Assembly (NCBI RefSeq): GCF_003633685.1
Contig: NZ_RBKT01000001.1
Location: forward strand, 6,634,001-6,698,000
Length of the DNA: 64,000 nucleotides
Direction of reading: 5' to 3'
DNA from: Micromonospora pisi
GTDB taxonomy: Bacteria > Actinomycetota > Actinomycetes > Mycobacteriales > Micromonosporaceae
In this document: positions 8,589 through 15,762 of the stretch, piece after piece
How positions within the stretch are numbered: the stretch's first letter is position 1
Layout: each line of letters opens with the position of its first letter
The notes under the pieces: model-generated
Told to the model about the DNA's origin: nothing
Database searches by the model: none
Seen by the model: only the letters and a program-made list of their open reading frames with translations
Position numbers and translations under genes: made by a program

Positions 8589-9533
8589 ATGCGCCGTTCC
8601 GCCGCCACCCTCGCCGCGGTCGTCGCCCTCGGTGTCGGCCTGACCGGATGCGCCAAGAGCGACCCGGTGGCCGGCACCGACGAGGCACAGACGCACCCGG
8701 TCGTGCACGCGATGGGCACCACCCAGGTCCCGGTCCACCCGCAGCGGGTCGTGGTCCTCGACACCGACAAGATCGACAGCGCGTTGTCGTTGGGCATCGT
8801 GCCCGTCGGCGCCGCCACCGCCGGTGAGTCCGAGGGGCTGCCGACGTACCTCGGTGACAAGGTCGCCTCGATCAAGACCGTCGGCCTGCTCACCGAGCCC
8901 GACCTCGAGGCGATCACCGCGCTCAAGCCCGACCTGATCATGGGCAGCAAGTTCCGCCAGGAGAAGTTCTACGACGAGCTGAGCGCGATCGCCCCGACCG
9001 TCTTCACGGAGAAGGTGGGCATCACCTGGAAGGAGAACTTCCTCCTCGACGGTGCGGCCCTCGGCAAGGCGCAGGAGGCCAAGGACCTGCTGGCCGGCTA
9101 CGAGAAGCGGGCCAAGGAGGTCGGCACCCAGATCGGTGACCCGGCGGCGAAGAAGATCTCCATCGTCCGGTTCCGGGCGACCGAGATCCGGGTGTACGGC
9201 CCGGAGTCGTTCTCCGGCATCGTCATGGGTGACATCGGCCTCGGTCGCCCCGAGCGGCAGCTGCTGGCCGACAAGGACGACAAGCGGTTCGACAAGGTCA
9301 GCCCGGAGCGGATGAGCGAGGTCGACGGCGACGTCATCTTCGTCTGCGCGTTCGGTGAGAAGGCCGTCGCGCAGCAGGCCCAGGTAACCGCCGGCAACCT
9401 CTGGAAGAACCTCTCCGCGGTGAAGGCCGGCAAGGCGTACACCGTCCCGGACGAGACCTGGATGACCGGCATCGGGGTCACCGCGGCCGGCAAGATCCTG
9501 GACGACGTGCAGAAGTACCTGACCACCGCCTGA
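8589..9533 (+). CDS. Iron-siderophore ABC transporter substrate-binding lipoprotein
   Basis: 314 residues with a lipoprotein signal peptide whose lipobox is LTGC (C21). The mature protein is a class III (TroA/FepB-like) binding protein: RVVVLDTDKIDSALSLG near the start, LTEPDLEAITALKPDLIMG in the first lobe, a long linking helix, and a C-terminal GITAAGKILDDVQKYL-like helix. It captures ferric siderophore at the outer face of the membrane for the permeases. It follows the ATPase gene after 93 bp with an AAAGGAACC ribosome site. No second iron box is seen in that gap, so it is probably read through from the first promoter. A strong terminator follows. Confidence 0.95.
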   Translation: MRRSAATLAAVVALGVGLTGCAKSDPVAGTDEAQTHPVVHAMGTTQVPVHPQRVVVLDTDKIDSALSLGIVPVGAATAGESEGLPTYLGDKVASIKTVGLLTEPDLEAITALKPDLIMGSKFRQEKFYDELSAIAPTVFTEKVGITWKENFLLDGAALGKAQEAKDLLAGYEKRAKEVGTQIGDPAAKKISIVRFRATEIRVYGPESFSGIVMGDIGLGRPERQLLADKDDKRFDKVSPERMSEVDGDVIFVCAFGEKAVAQQAQVTAGNLWKNLSAVKAGKAYTVPDETWMTGIGVTAAGKILDDVQKYLTTA

Positions 9534-9573
9534 TCGCCGGGCCGCATCCCGTCGGGGGATGCGCTTCGGAACC

Positions 9574-9626
9574 ATCCGCGCCACGGCCACGACGACCATC
9601 GTCGGCCGTGGCGCGGATCCGTTTTT
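9574..9626 (+). terminator. Rho-independent terminator of the iron importer operon
   Basis: Perfect 15-bp arms (9574-9588 and 9604-9618; atccgcgccacggcc and its complement) enclose a 15-nt loop that can itself pair (GACGA-CCA-TCGTC). A TTTTT run follows at 9622-9626. A smaller hairpin, 7-bp arms at 9544-9562, precedes it. It separates the iron operon from the convergent LysE-type gene. Confidence 0.92.
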
Positions 9627-9668
9627 CCGGGCGCTCCCGTCGCGCCGCGCCGTGCCGTGCCGTGATCT

Positions 9669-10295
9669 CTATTCGGTGACGAGCCGCAGGCCGAGGGCGA
9701 TGAGCACGGCTCCGGAGAACTGGGTCAGCCGGCGGCGGACCACCGAACGGTCGAAGAGGCTCCTGGCCCGGCCGATGAACCAGATCACCCCGCTGAACCA
9801 GAGCGCGTCCATCACCGCCCAGAGCACCGCCAACAGGACCACGGTCGGCAGTACGGGCAGCCCACCGGGTACGAACTGCGGCAGGAACGACATGGCGAAC
9901 ACGGCGGCCTTGGGGTTGGTCAGGTTGGCGATCAGTCCGGTGCGGTAGGACCGCCAGCCGCTCGACCGGCCCGGGTCGGTGCCGCTGGGCGGGGCGAAGG
10001 TGGACTCGCCCCGCCGTACGGAGAGCAACGCCTGGACGCCGAGCCAGATGAGCACGCCCGCTCCGACGATCCGCATCGTGTCGTACGCCAACTGTGAGGC
10101 GGTGACGAGAGCGGTCAGTCCACAGGCTGCGGCGATCCCCCAGATCACCAGGGCGGTCTCGTTGCCGAGCATCGTCATGAAGGCGGACCGGCGGCCGTCC
10201 CCGACCGCCTGGCGGAAGATCACGGCCGCTCCCGGACCGGGAACCATGGCGAGCAGCAGGCAGGTTCCGAGAAACACCGCCAAGGTATTGATCAT
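9669..10295 (-). CDS. LysE/RhtB family amino-acid exporter
   Basis: 208 residues from ATG 10295. The N-terminus FLGTCLLLAMVPGPGAAVIFRQ carries the PGP motif characteristic of LysE/RhtB exporters, with G-R-R-S-A after it. Six hydrophobic segments can be counted, and GLIANLTNPKAAVFAMSFLPQF is the second signature (NPKxxxF). These proteins export amino acids or derivatives such as homoserine lactone; the substrate is unknown. A longer reading frame extends upstream to 10400, but the PGP motif position fits the chosen ATG. The gene converges on the iron importer operon. Confidence 0.92.
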   Translation of the reverse strand: MINTLAVFLGTCLLLAMVPGPGAAVIFRQAVGDGRRSAFMTMLGNETALVIWGIAAACGLTALVTASQLAYDTMRIVGAGVLIWLGVQALLSVRRGESTFAPPSGTDPGRSSGWRSYRTGLIANLTNPKAAVFAMSFLPQFVPGGLPVLPTVVLLAVLWAVMDALWFSGVIWFIGRARSLFDRSVVRRRLTQFSGAVLIALGLRLVTE

Positions 10296-10367
10296 GCAGT
10301 CACTGTAGGAACTCTCCGTGACAGCGCGGTCGTCCGGGCGGTGTGATCCCTGACGCCGGGCCAACCG

Positions 10368-10407
10368 CGAGAAAGTGGCCCTCCGGTCGTGGAGGGCCAC
10401 TTTCTCG
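10368..10407 (-). terminator. Strong hairpin behind the unrecognised minus-strand gene
   Basis: Perfect 17-bp arms at 10368-10384 and 10391-10407 around a 6-nt loop (ggtcgt). It starts 34 bp beyond the stop of the 10441-11148 gene in its reading direction, so it probably terminates that transcript. No T tract follows, as is common in actinobacteria. Confidence 0.8.
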
Positions 10408-10440
10408 GCGAGTCACGCGTGATCAGGTGGTGCGGAAGGG

Positions 10441-11148
10441 TCAGGCGGCGGTGGACCAGATGGTGCTGAACGCCGCCGCCTCACCGGCGAGCCAACGTTC
10501 GACCTGGTCGGCGCGGACGGCCGGGTCGCGGCGGTGGGTGACGCCCCGGCGCAGGTCGACCAGGACCGGTTCGGCGTGCGGCAGCACCTGGTCCATGTGC
10601 CGGGCCATCAGGTGCAGGGTGGCGAGCACCAGTTCGTCACTCGGCGGTGCCTCGTCGAAGTGCAACCGGACCGCCTCCGCGCGGCCGTCGGCGTGCCGCA
10701 GGCCGAACTGCGGGTTGATCTTCACCGGGAGCCCGCCGAGCAGCGCGAGCGCGTCGTGGGTCTGCGCCAGGTCGATCGAGCGGGGGTCGCCGAGCGACTC
10801 GATGTAGCTCAGCGCACCCGGCACCAGGGTCTGGTAGAGCGGGCGCCAGCGGGGCTTGACCAGGTCGGGCACCTGGCGCAGGTGAGTGCCCCCGGTGTGG
10901 AACGCCAGGTCCGCCTTGAGCGCCTTGACGAACTGGCCGTGCGGGTTGAAACCGGAGCGGCTGGCCCGCTGCTTGCGCAGCCCGCCGACGAAGGTCGCCT
11001 TCGCCGGACCGGTCCGGTCGACGTAGCGGGAGAAGGCGAGCAGGGTGGCGTAGGGCAGCACGGGAGCGGTCGATTGGGGGGCGGCGGGCTGGGTGGCGGC
11101 GGCGGGCGCGGTGGTGGCGAGTGACGTGCTGGACGCGTGCGCAGTCAC
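10441..11148 (-). CDS. Protein of unknown function, 235 residues
   Basis: I do not recognise a family. The GTG start at 11148 has GGGAGGACAGCC before it. The first 30 residues are rich in A, T, S, P and Q and probably disordered. The rest looks cytosolic and helical, without a signal peptide, cysteine clusters or membrane segments. The segment FNPHGQFVKALKADLAFHTG and the later RHMDQVLPHAEPVLVDLRRGVTH look conserved-type, but carry no known catalytic signature. The final residues include WLAGEAAAFSTIW. A possible operator lies upstream at 11174-11195 and a hairpin terminator downstream, so it is probably a single-gene unit. Confidence 0.75.
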   Translation of the reverse strand: MTAHASSTSLATTAPAAATQPAAPQSTAPVLPYATLLAFSRYVDRTGPAKATFVGGLRKQRASRSGFNPHGQFVKALKADLAFHTGGTHLRQVPDLVKPRWRPLYQTLVPGALSYIESLGDPRSIDLAQTHDALALLGGLPVKINPQFGLRHADGRAEAVRLHFDEAPPSDELVLATLHLMARHMDQVLPHAEPVLVDLRRGVTHRRDPAVRADQVERWLAGEAAAFSTIWSTAA

Positions 11149-11173
11149 GGCTGTCCTCCCAGGTCAGGAGCCG

Positions 11174-11195
11174 GATTAGTACACCTATTCTAATC
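11174..11195. promoter_or_regulatory. Inverted repeat in the promoter of the unrecognised gene
   Basis: Six-bp arms GATTAG and CTAATC flank an AT-rich 10-bp spacer, 26 bp upstream of the GTG at 11148. It is the only AT-rich patch nearby, so it may cover the -10 region and act as an operator. Confidence 0.5.
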
Positions 11196-11392
11196 GATCG
11201 GCGGCTCTGTGCCCAGCAGAAAACGGACGTACCTGTGGTCGTGTCCGCCCGACCTTCGCGGAGTTCGGACCTGCCTCGCGGGTGATCTTGCGGAGTCCGG
11301 ATTCAGGTTGCGGATGGCCGACGGTCTTCTGCTGCCGGCTTGGGTTCAATCCGTTTCTCGTATGCGTCCCGGGCTCCGTCGGCCGATGTTGG

Positions 11393-11845
11393 TCAGCCTG
11401 TGGGCGTACCGGCCCGAGCATCCTGGACCGTCTTGCGTAGGACCCCGAGCGTCTCCGCCAGTCGGTCGAGGCCCGGCCCGGTCAGCGGGTCGGCCAGCCA
11501 GGTGCGCAGCCCGGCCTCGAAGGTCGGGGTGGCCTCGTCCAGGAGCCGGCGGCCCGCCTCGGTCAGCGCGAGCAGGGACGAGCGGCGGTTGGCCGGGTTC
11601 GGGCGTCGGCTTACCCAGCCCGCGGCCTCCAGGCGGTCGACGCCCTTGCTGATCGCGCCCACGGCGACCGCGACCTCGTGTGCGAGGTCGTTCACCCGGT
11701 AGTCGTCCCGGCTGCCGATCAGCCGCAGGAACTCGTACTGGCTCGTGGTGATGCCGTGCTCGGCGCGCAGCCGATCGCCGAGCACGTTGTACAGCCGGGT
11801 CTCATACCGGACGAGGTCGGCGAATACCTGTGCGAGATCGGTCAC
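11393..11845 (-). CDS. MarR family transcriptional regulator
   Basis: 150 residues, GTG start at 11845. A winged-helix MarR protein: dimer helix at the N-terminus, recognition region ITTSQYEFLRLIG through VGAISKGVDRLEAAGWVSRR, and the wing with the family's typical PNPANRRSSLLALTEAGRRLLDEA. It is divergent from an HSL-family esterase gene, and the 50 bp between the two starts hold two tandem palindromes. The arrangement predicts that it represses itself and the esterase gene and is released by a small ligand, perhaps an ester substrate. Confidence 0.93.
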   Translation of the reverse strand: MTDLAQVFADLVRYETRLYNVLGDRLRAEHGITTSQYEFLRLIGSRDDYRVNDLAHEVAVAVGAISKGVDRLEAAGWVSRRPNPANRRSSLLALTEAGRRLLDEATPTFEAGLRTWLADPLTGPGLDRLAETLGVLRKTVQDARAGTPTG

Positions 11846-11856
11846 TGACTCTCCAT

Positions 11857-11884
11857 CTTCCCTGGAAGGTTATTCCGTGGAATA
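11857..11884. promoter_or_regulatory. Twin palindromic operators between marR and esterase genes
   Basis: CTTCCCTGGAAG (11857-11868) and TATTCCGTGGAATA (11871-11884) are both perfect inverted repeats with a 2-bp spacer, and share TTCC-N2-GGAA. Their centres are 15 bp apart. They fill the 50-bp gap between the divergent starts at 11845 and 11896, the expected place for a MarR operator. Confidence 0.85.
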
Positions 11885-11895
11885 TACTTGACGAT

Positions 11896-12810
11896 ATGAC
11901 CAAACAACAGCGCGAGGCCGTCGATGCTCGGCTCCGGTCCGCGACCTTCGATGGCAGCCGTCCCCTGGAGGAGCTTCGTACCGGGTTCGCCGCGATGATG
12001 GGTGCCGATGGCCCGCCACCGGCCGGCGTAAACCTGACCGATGGCTTCCTCGGCGGCCGCCCGGCCGTGGAGTTTGCGCCACTCGCCCCGTCGACCGGCG
12101 CGATGATCCTCTACTTCCACGGCGGATCCTGGGTGTTCGGCTCGCCCCTCACCGCCCAGCACCTAACGGCGGCGCTGGTCCGCCGCACCGGCGCGCGGGC
12201 AGTCTCGCTCGACTACCGGCTCGCCCCGGAGTACCCGTTCCCGGCCGCGATCGAGGACGGGGTGGCCGCCTATCGCGAGCTGCTGGAGAGCGGCGTCCCG
12301 GCGGAGCAGATCATCCTGGCAGGCGACTCGGCCGGCGGTGGGCTGAGCATCATCACCTTACTCGCGGCCCGGGACGAGGGCCTGCCGATGCCGGCCGCAG
12401 TGGTCGCCTTCTCACCGGGTCTGGACGCGAGCCGCAGCGGCGAAAGCATCACGACCAAGGCCGCCGTCGATCCGATCCTCACCCACTCGTCGCTGCAGGC
12501 GACGGGCGAGCTCCACCGGGCGGGCCAGGACCCGCACCAGCCATTGCTCAGCCCGGCACTGTATGCAGATCTGACCGGTCTGCCGCCCCTGCTGCTGCAG
12601 GTCGGCTCCAACGAGATGCTGCTGGACGACTCGACCCGGATGGCCACCCGCGCGGCAGCCGCCGGCGTCGACGTGATCCTCGACGTCACGGCCGACGTCC
12701 CACACGTCTTCCAGTCCTTCGAGGGGATCCTCGACGAGGCCGACGCAGCCCTCGACCGGGCGGGCCGCTTCGTCCTCGATCACTTGCCGGCCGTTACGCC
12801 CATCGGTTGA
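11896..12810 (+). CDS. Alpha/beta hydrolase, hormone-sensitive-lipase (HSL) family
   Basis: 304 residues from ATG 11896. The HSL-family oxyanion motif is HGGSW in ILYFHGGSWVFGS (about residues 75-87), the nucleophile elbow is GDSAGGG (about 141-147), and a late DVPHVF supplies the catalytic histidine; the acid probably lies in LLLQVGSNEMLLDDS. Such esterases hydrolyse short acyl esters. The start is chosen over an upstream frame because the latter would overlap the operators. It faces a marR gene across twin palindromes and probably belongs to the same regulatory unit. Confidence 0.93.
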   Translation: MTKQQREAVDARLRSATFDGSRPLEELRTGFAAMMGADGPPPAGVNLTDGFLGGRPAVEFAPLAPSTGAMILYFHGGSWVFGSPLTAQHLTAALVRRTGARAVSLDYRLAPEYPFPAAIEDGVAAYRELLESGVPAEQIILAGDSAGGGLSIITLLAARDEGLPMPAAVVAFSPGLDASRSGESITTKAAVDPILTHSSLQATGELHRAGQDPHQPLLSPALYADLTGLPPLLLQVGSNEMLLDDSTRMATRAAAAGVDVILDVTADVPHVFQSFEGILDEADAALDRAGRFVLDHLPAVTPIG

Positions 12811-12886
12811 CACCGAATCCGTCGAGGCGCTCAACTGCCAGTTAGGATCTGGCGAACCGGCACCCCGGACAAGAGGAGCCCGTCGT

Positions 12887-13270
12887 GATGCGCGCGACGA
12901 CGTTCCTGCTGGAGTGCCTGCTTCGGGCTGGAATGCGGGACGTCGTCACAGTGGAGCCGGCGACGGGCGGGGTCGCGGCCCTTGCCGGCATAGCCATCCG
13001 CAGGGACGCTGCCGTCGGTGTTCGTCAAGGCCTTCGCTGACGCACCGGCCGACGATGTCTTCGTCGCGGAGACCGAAGGGCTGGCCGCCCTGCGAGAGCT
13101 CGGCGGCGTGGCGACACCCGAGGTGATCCTGGCGGACCGGGAACTGCTTGTGTTGTCGGTGCTGCGGCCGAGGCCGCACAACGAGATCTTCTGGGAGCGG
13201 TTCGCGCACGCGCTCGCCCGCATGCGCCTGAGCACGATCCATCCTCGCTTCGGATGGCACCGCGACGGGC
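12887..13270 (+). pseudogene. Broken fructosamine/ketosamine-3-kinase-like gene
   Basis: The first part, from GTG 12887, reads LLECLLRAGMRDVVTVEPATGG and AGIAIRRDAAV, like the N-terminus of the fructosamine kinase (FN3K) family. Near 13005 the frame shifts: the kinase continues in another frame as FVKAFADAPADDVFVAETEG, then EVILADRELLVLSVLRPRP, FWERFAHALARMR and HPRFGWHRDG. The sequence then departs from the family before the catalytic aspartate region, so about the last two thirds are missing. It is a frameshifted, truncated remnant. The family phosphorylates glycated proteins and sugars for repair. Confidence 0.78.
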
Positions 13271-13351
13271 CGGTGCCGGCAACAACCCACCGGGACCGGT
13301 CCGGGCGTGGTACGAAGTTTCGACGGGATTGTCCTACAAAACGGGGGGCCG

Positions 13352-14533
13352 GTGGCGCGATCGGGGTGGGTTCTGCGTAGCCGGGAGGGTCCCCGCCGGA
13401 TCTCCTACCTGGAGCTCCTCTTCGACCTGGGCCTCATCGTCGCGCTCACCCGGCTGTCCGACCGGCTGACCGGCGACCTCGGCTGGAATCACGCGCTGGA
13501 GACCATGGTCCTGCTCGCCGCGATCTGGTGGGTCTGGACGGTCACCGCGTACACCACCGACTGGTACGACCCCGGAATGCCGATGGTCCAGTTGATCGTC
13601 CTCGGCGTGCTGTTCGGTGGGCTGTTGATGTCGCTGGCCATCAGCAGCGCGTTCGAGGGGGTCAACGGGATCGCCTTCGCCGGGGCGTACGTGGGCCTGC
13701 ACCTCACTCGTGGCCTCATACTCATCACCGCCTTGCGCGGCCACGCGCTGCGGATGCGGTCGACGCGGGTGCTCATCTGGTTCTGCCTGACCGGCGTGCT
13801 GTGGCTGACCGGCGCGCTCCTGCCCAGTGCGGCCCGGTTGGTGCTCTGGGCGGTGGCGATCACGACGGACTTCGCGGTCGGCTTCTTCGGCTATCCCCTG
13901 CCCCGGCTCGGTCGGTCGAGCGCCGAGGAACACCGGGTGGGGGGCGAGCACCTGGCGGAACGCTACCGACAGATGTTCATCGTCACCCTGGGCGAGATCA
14001 TCCTGGTCGGGGTGAGACCGTACGGAGACCCGCCGTTCGTGTCGCAGCGGACGGCGGGGGTGGTCCTGCTCTTTCTCACAACCGTGGCGCTGTGGCGAAT
14101 CTACATTGTCTACGTCGCCGGCAACCTCGCCACCGGGATCGACAGGGCCGCCAACCCCGGTCGGATCGCGCTGGTAGCGGCGTACGCACACCTGGTCATG
14201 GTCGCCGGCGTGGTGCTGGTCGCCGCCGCCGGTGCCATAGTCGCCAGAAGCCCCGCTGACGAGAGCAGCCGCACGGAGCTGGCCGTCATGGTCGCTGGGC
14301 CGGTGGTGTTCCTCGTCGGACGCGCCGGGTACGCGTTGGTGGTGTTCCGGGCGATGCTGTGGCGGTTGCCGATCGGCGCGGTGGTCCTGTCGCTGGCGGG
14401 GCCGGCGATGCGCGGGCTGTCTCCACTCGCGGTCGCCGCCGCCTTGACCGTCGGGATGCTGGCGATCGCCTTCATCCCCCACTACGGAGAGCCGGTGTAC
14501 CGCACCCGGTGGCGTATCCGCACCCGCTGGTGA
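13352..14533 (+). CDS. Low temperature requirement A (LtrA) family membrane protein
   Basis: 393 residues from GTG 13352, which has GGGGG at 13343-13348; a longer start at 13307 has no ribosome site. The N-terminal ISYLELLFDLGLIVALTRLS corresponds to the TPLELFFDLVFVFAI region of LtrA, and HLAERYRQMFIVTLGE to the second family signature. About ten to eleven membrane segments are visible. LtrA was named from a Listeria mutant unable to grow in the cold; its biochemical role is unknown. A kinase wreck lies upstream and a DinB fragment downstream. Confidence 0.88.
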   Translation: MARSGWVLRSREGPRRISYLELLFDLGLIVALTRLSDRLTGDLGWNHALETMVLLAAIWWVWTVTAYTTDWYDPGMPMVQLIVLGVLFGGLLMSLAISSAFEGVNGIAFAGAYVGLHLTRGLILITALRGHALRMRSTRVLIWFCLTGVLWLTGALLPSAARLVLWAVAITTDFAVGFFGYPLPRLGRSSAEEHRVGGEHLAERYRQMFIVTLGEIILVGVRPYGDPPFVSQRTAGVVLLFLTTVALWRIYIVYVAGNLATGIDRAANPGRIALVAAYAHLVMVAGVVLVAAAGAIVARSPADESSRTELAVMVAGPVVFLVGRAGYALVVFRAMLWRLPIGAVVLSLAGPAMRGLSPLAVAAALTVGMLAIAFIPHYGEPVYRTRWRIRTRW

Positions 14534-14561
14534 TCCGGCCACCCACCACCCGAAGATGATC

Positions 14562-14803
14562 AGACTCTGTCCGTCGACGAGTTCACGTACGACATCGAGG
14601 TGACCGTTGTGGCGGGAAATCTCTTCGATGAGGTGGAGGACCACCCACCGCAGGTCCACGTGGCGGCCGTCGCCGATAGGACGTTCGGCCGTTGAGTTCA
14701 GGTCGCGGTCGGCCACCAGGCGGCGATAGCGGGCGCTCTGTTCCTCGTACTCGGGGCCAGCACGGCCTGCAAGATCCGCCGGACAGACCCTGGCGAAAAA
14801 CCT
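14562..14803 (-). pseudogene. C-terminal fragment of a DinB/DUF664 family protein
   Basis: On the minus strand the region encodes EYEEQSARYRRLVADRDLN followed by VDLRWVVLHLIEEISRHNGH and LDVVRELVDGQS, which is the C-terminal part of the DinB-like/DUF664 family (putative metal-dependent thiol transferases). The upstream half of the domain is absent, and the frame runs on past the usual end into the antisense of the LtrA gene. A remnant only; the ends are approximate. Confidence 0.7.
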
Positions 14804-14951
14804 GAAGGTGGCGCCGTCCACCGTTGCCGGCACCGGTGGCGGCACCGTCCGGACATGGTTCGCACCTGGTTTCGTTACGGTGCCGGGGGCGCTGCGTATC
14901 GCTGCGGCCAGAACACCGTCCGGACCTGAGGTGCCGACAGGAGGCCAAGCC

Positions 14952-15695
14952 ATGCCCGCCCGCCCGTCGTTTGTCGTAACCGGGGGCGCTCAGGGCGTCG
15001 GTCGGGCCATCGCGCAACGCCTGGCAGACGACGGCCACGCCGTCGTCCTCGATGTCGCCGACCGGCTCGACTGGCAGCACGAACGGGTCACGCTGGTCAC
15101 CGGCGACGCTCGCGACCCGCAGACGGCCCAACGAGCCGCCGCGACCGCCGAGGCGAGTGGCCCGCTGCTCGGATGGGTCAACAACGCCGCGATCTTCCGT
15201 GACGCTGGCCTCGGTGATGCCCCGGCTGCCGAGATCCTGGACCTCGTCACCGCGAACCTGGCCCTGGCTCTCACCGGCTGCCACGCCGCGGTCAACCACT
15301 TCCTGCTGCATCGGCGGGCCGGCGCCATCGTCAACGTCTCCTCCCATCAGGCCCAGCGCCCTGTCCGTGGAGCCCTGCCCTACGCCACCGCGAAGGCGGC
15401 CGTCGAGGGCTTGACCCGCGCCGTGGCCGTCGACCATGGGCCGGCCGGCATCCGCGCCAACGCGGTCGCGCTCGGCTCGATCACCACAGCCCGGTTCGAG
15501 CAGTACCGGGCGGCGCATCCCGAGGTCGACGTCCAGATGGCCGCCCTGCATCCGCTGGGCAGGGTCGGCACCCCGAACGAGGTCGCGGAGACCGTCGCTT
15601 TCCTGCTGTCTCCCGCCGCGGGATTCATCAACGGTGTCGTCCTGCCTGTTGATGGAGGCCGAGCGGCCAACGGGTCCGATCCCGAAGCCGCCTGA
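14952..15695 (+). CDS. Short-chain dehydrogenase/reductase (SDR)
   Basis: 247 residues from ATG 14952 behind ACAGGAGGCC. The Rossmann motif is TGGAQGVG, followed by the NNAA variant of NNAG in GWVNNAAIFRDAG, the catalytic serine in IVNVSSHQAQ, and the YATAK active site. The C-terminal GRVGTPNEVAETVAFLLS and INGVVLPVDGG are typical of classical SDRs. The cofactor is probably NAD(H) or NADP(H); an acidic residue in VVLDVADRLDW after strand two leans towards NAD. The substrate is unknown. It overlaps none of its neighbours. Confidence 0.93.
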   Translation: MPARPSFVVTGGAQGVGRAIAQRLADDGHAVVLDVADRLDWQHERVTLVTGDARDPQTAQRAAATAEASGPLLGWVNNAAIFRDAGLGDAPAAEILDLVTANLALALTGCHAAVNHFLLHRRAGAIVNVSSHQAQRPVRGALPYATAKAAVEGLTRAVAVDHGPAGIRANAVALGSITTARFEQYRAAHPEVDVQMAALHPLGRVGTPNEVAETVAFLLSPAAGFINGVVLPVDGGRAANGSDPEAA

Positions 15696-15762
15696 CCGGC
15701 GCCAATGCCCGCCCGTCAAGGCGAAGCGCCGTACGGCCACTCTTTCCGGTGGCTGCCGGCGG

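Noticed and set aside
11220-11370. A gggttcaatcc string resembling a tRNA T-loop
   Set aside because: The T-stem has only two or three pairs, and no acceptor stem or anticodon arm fits around it.
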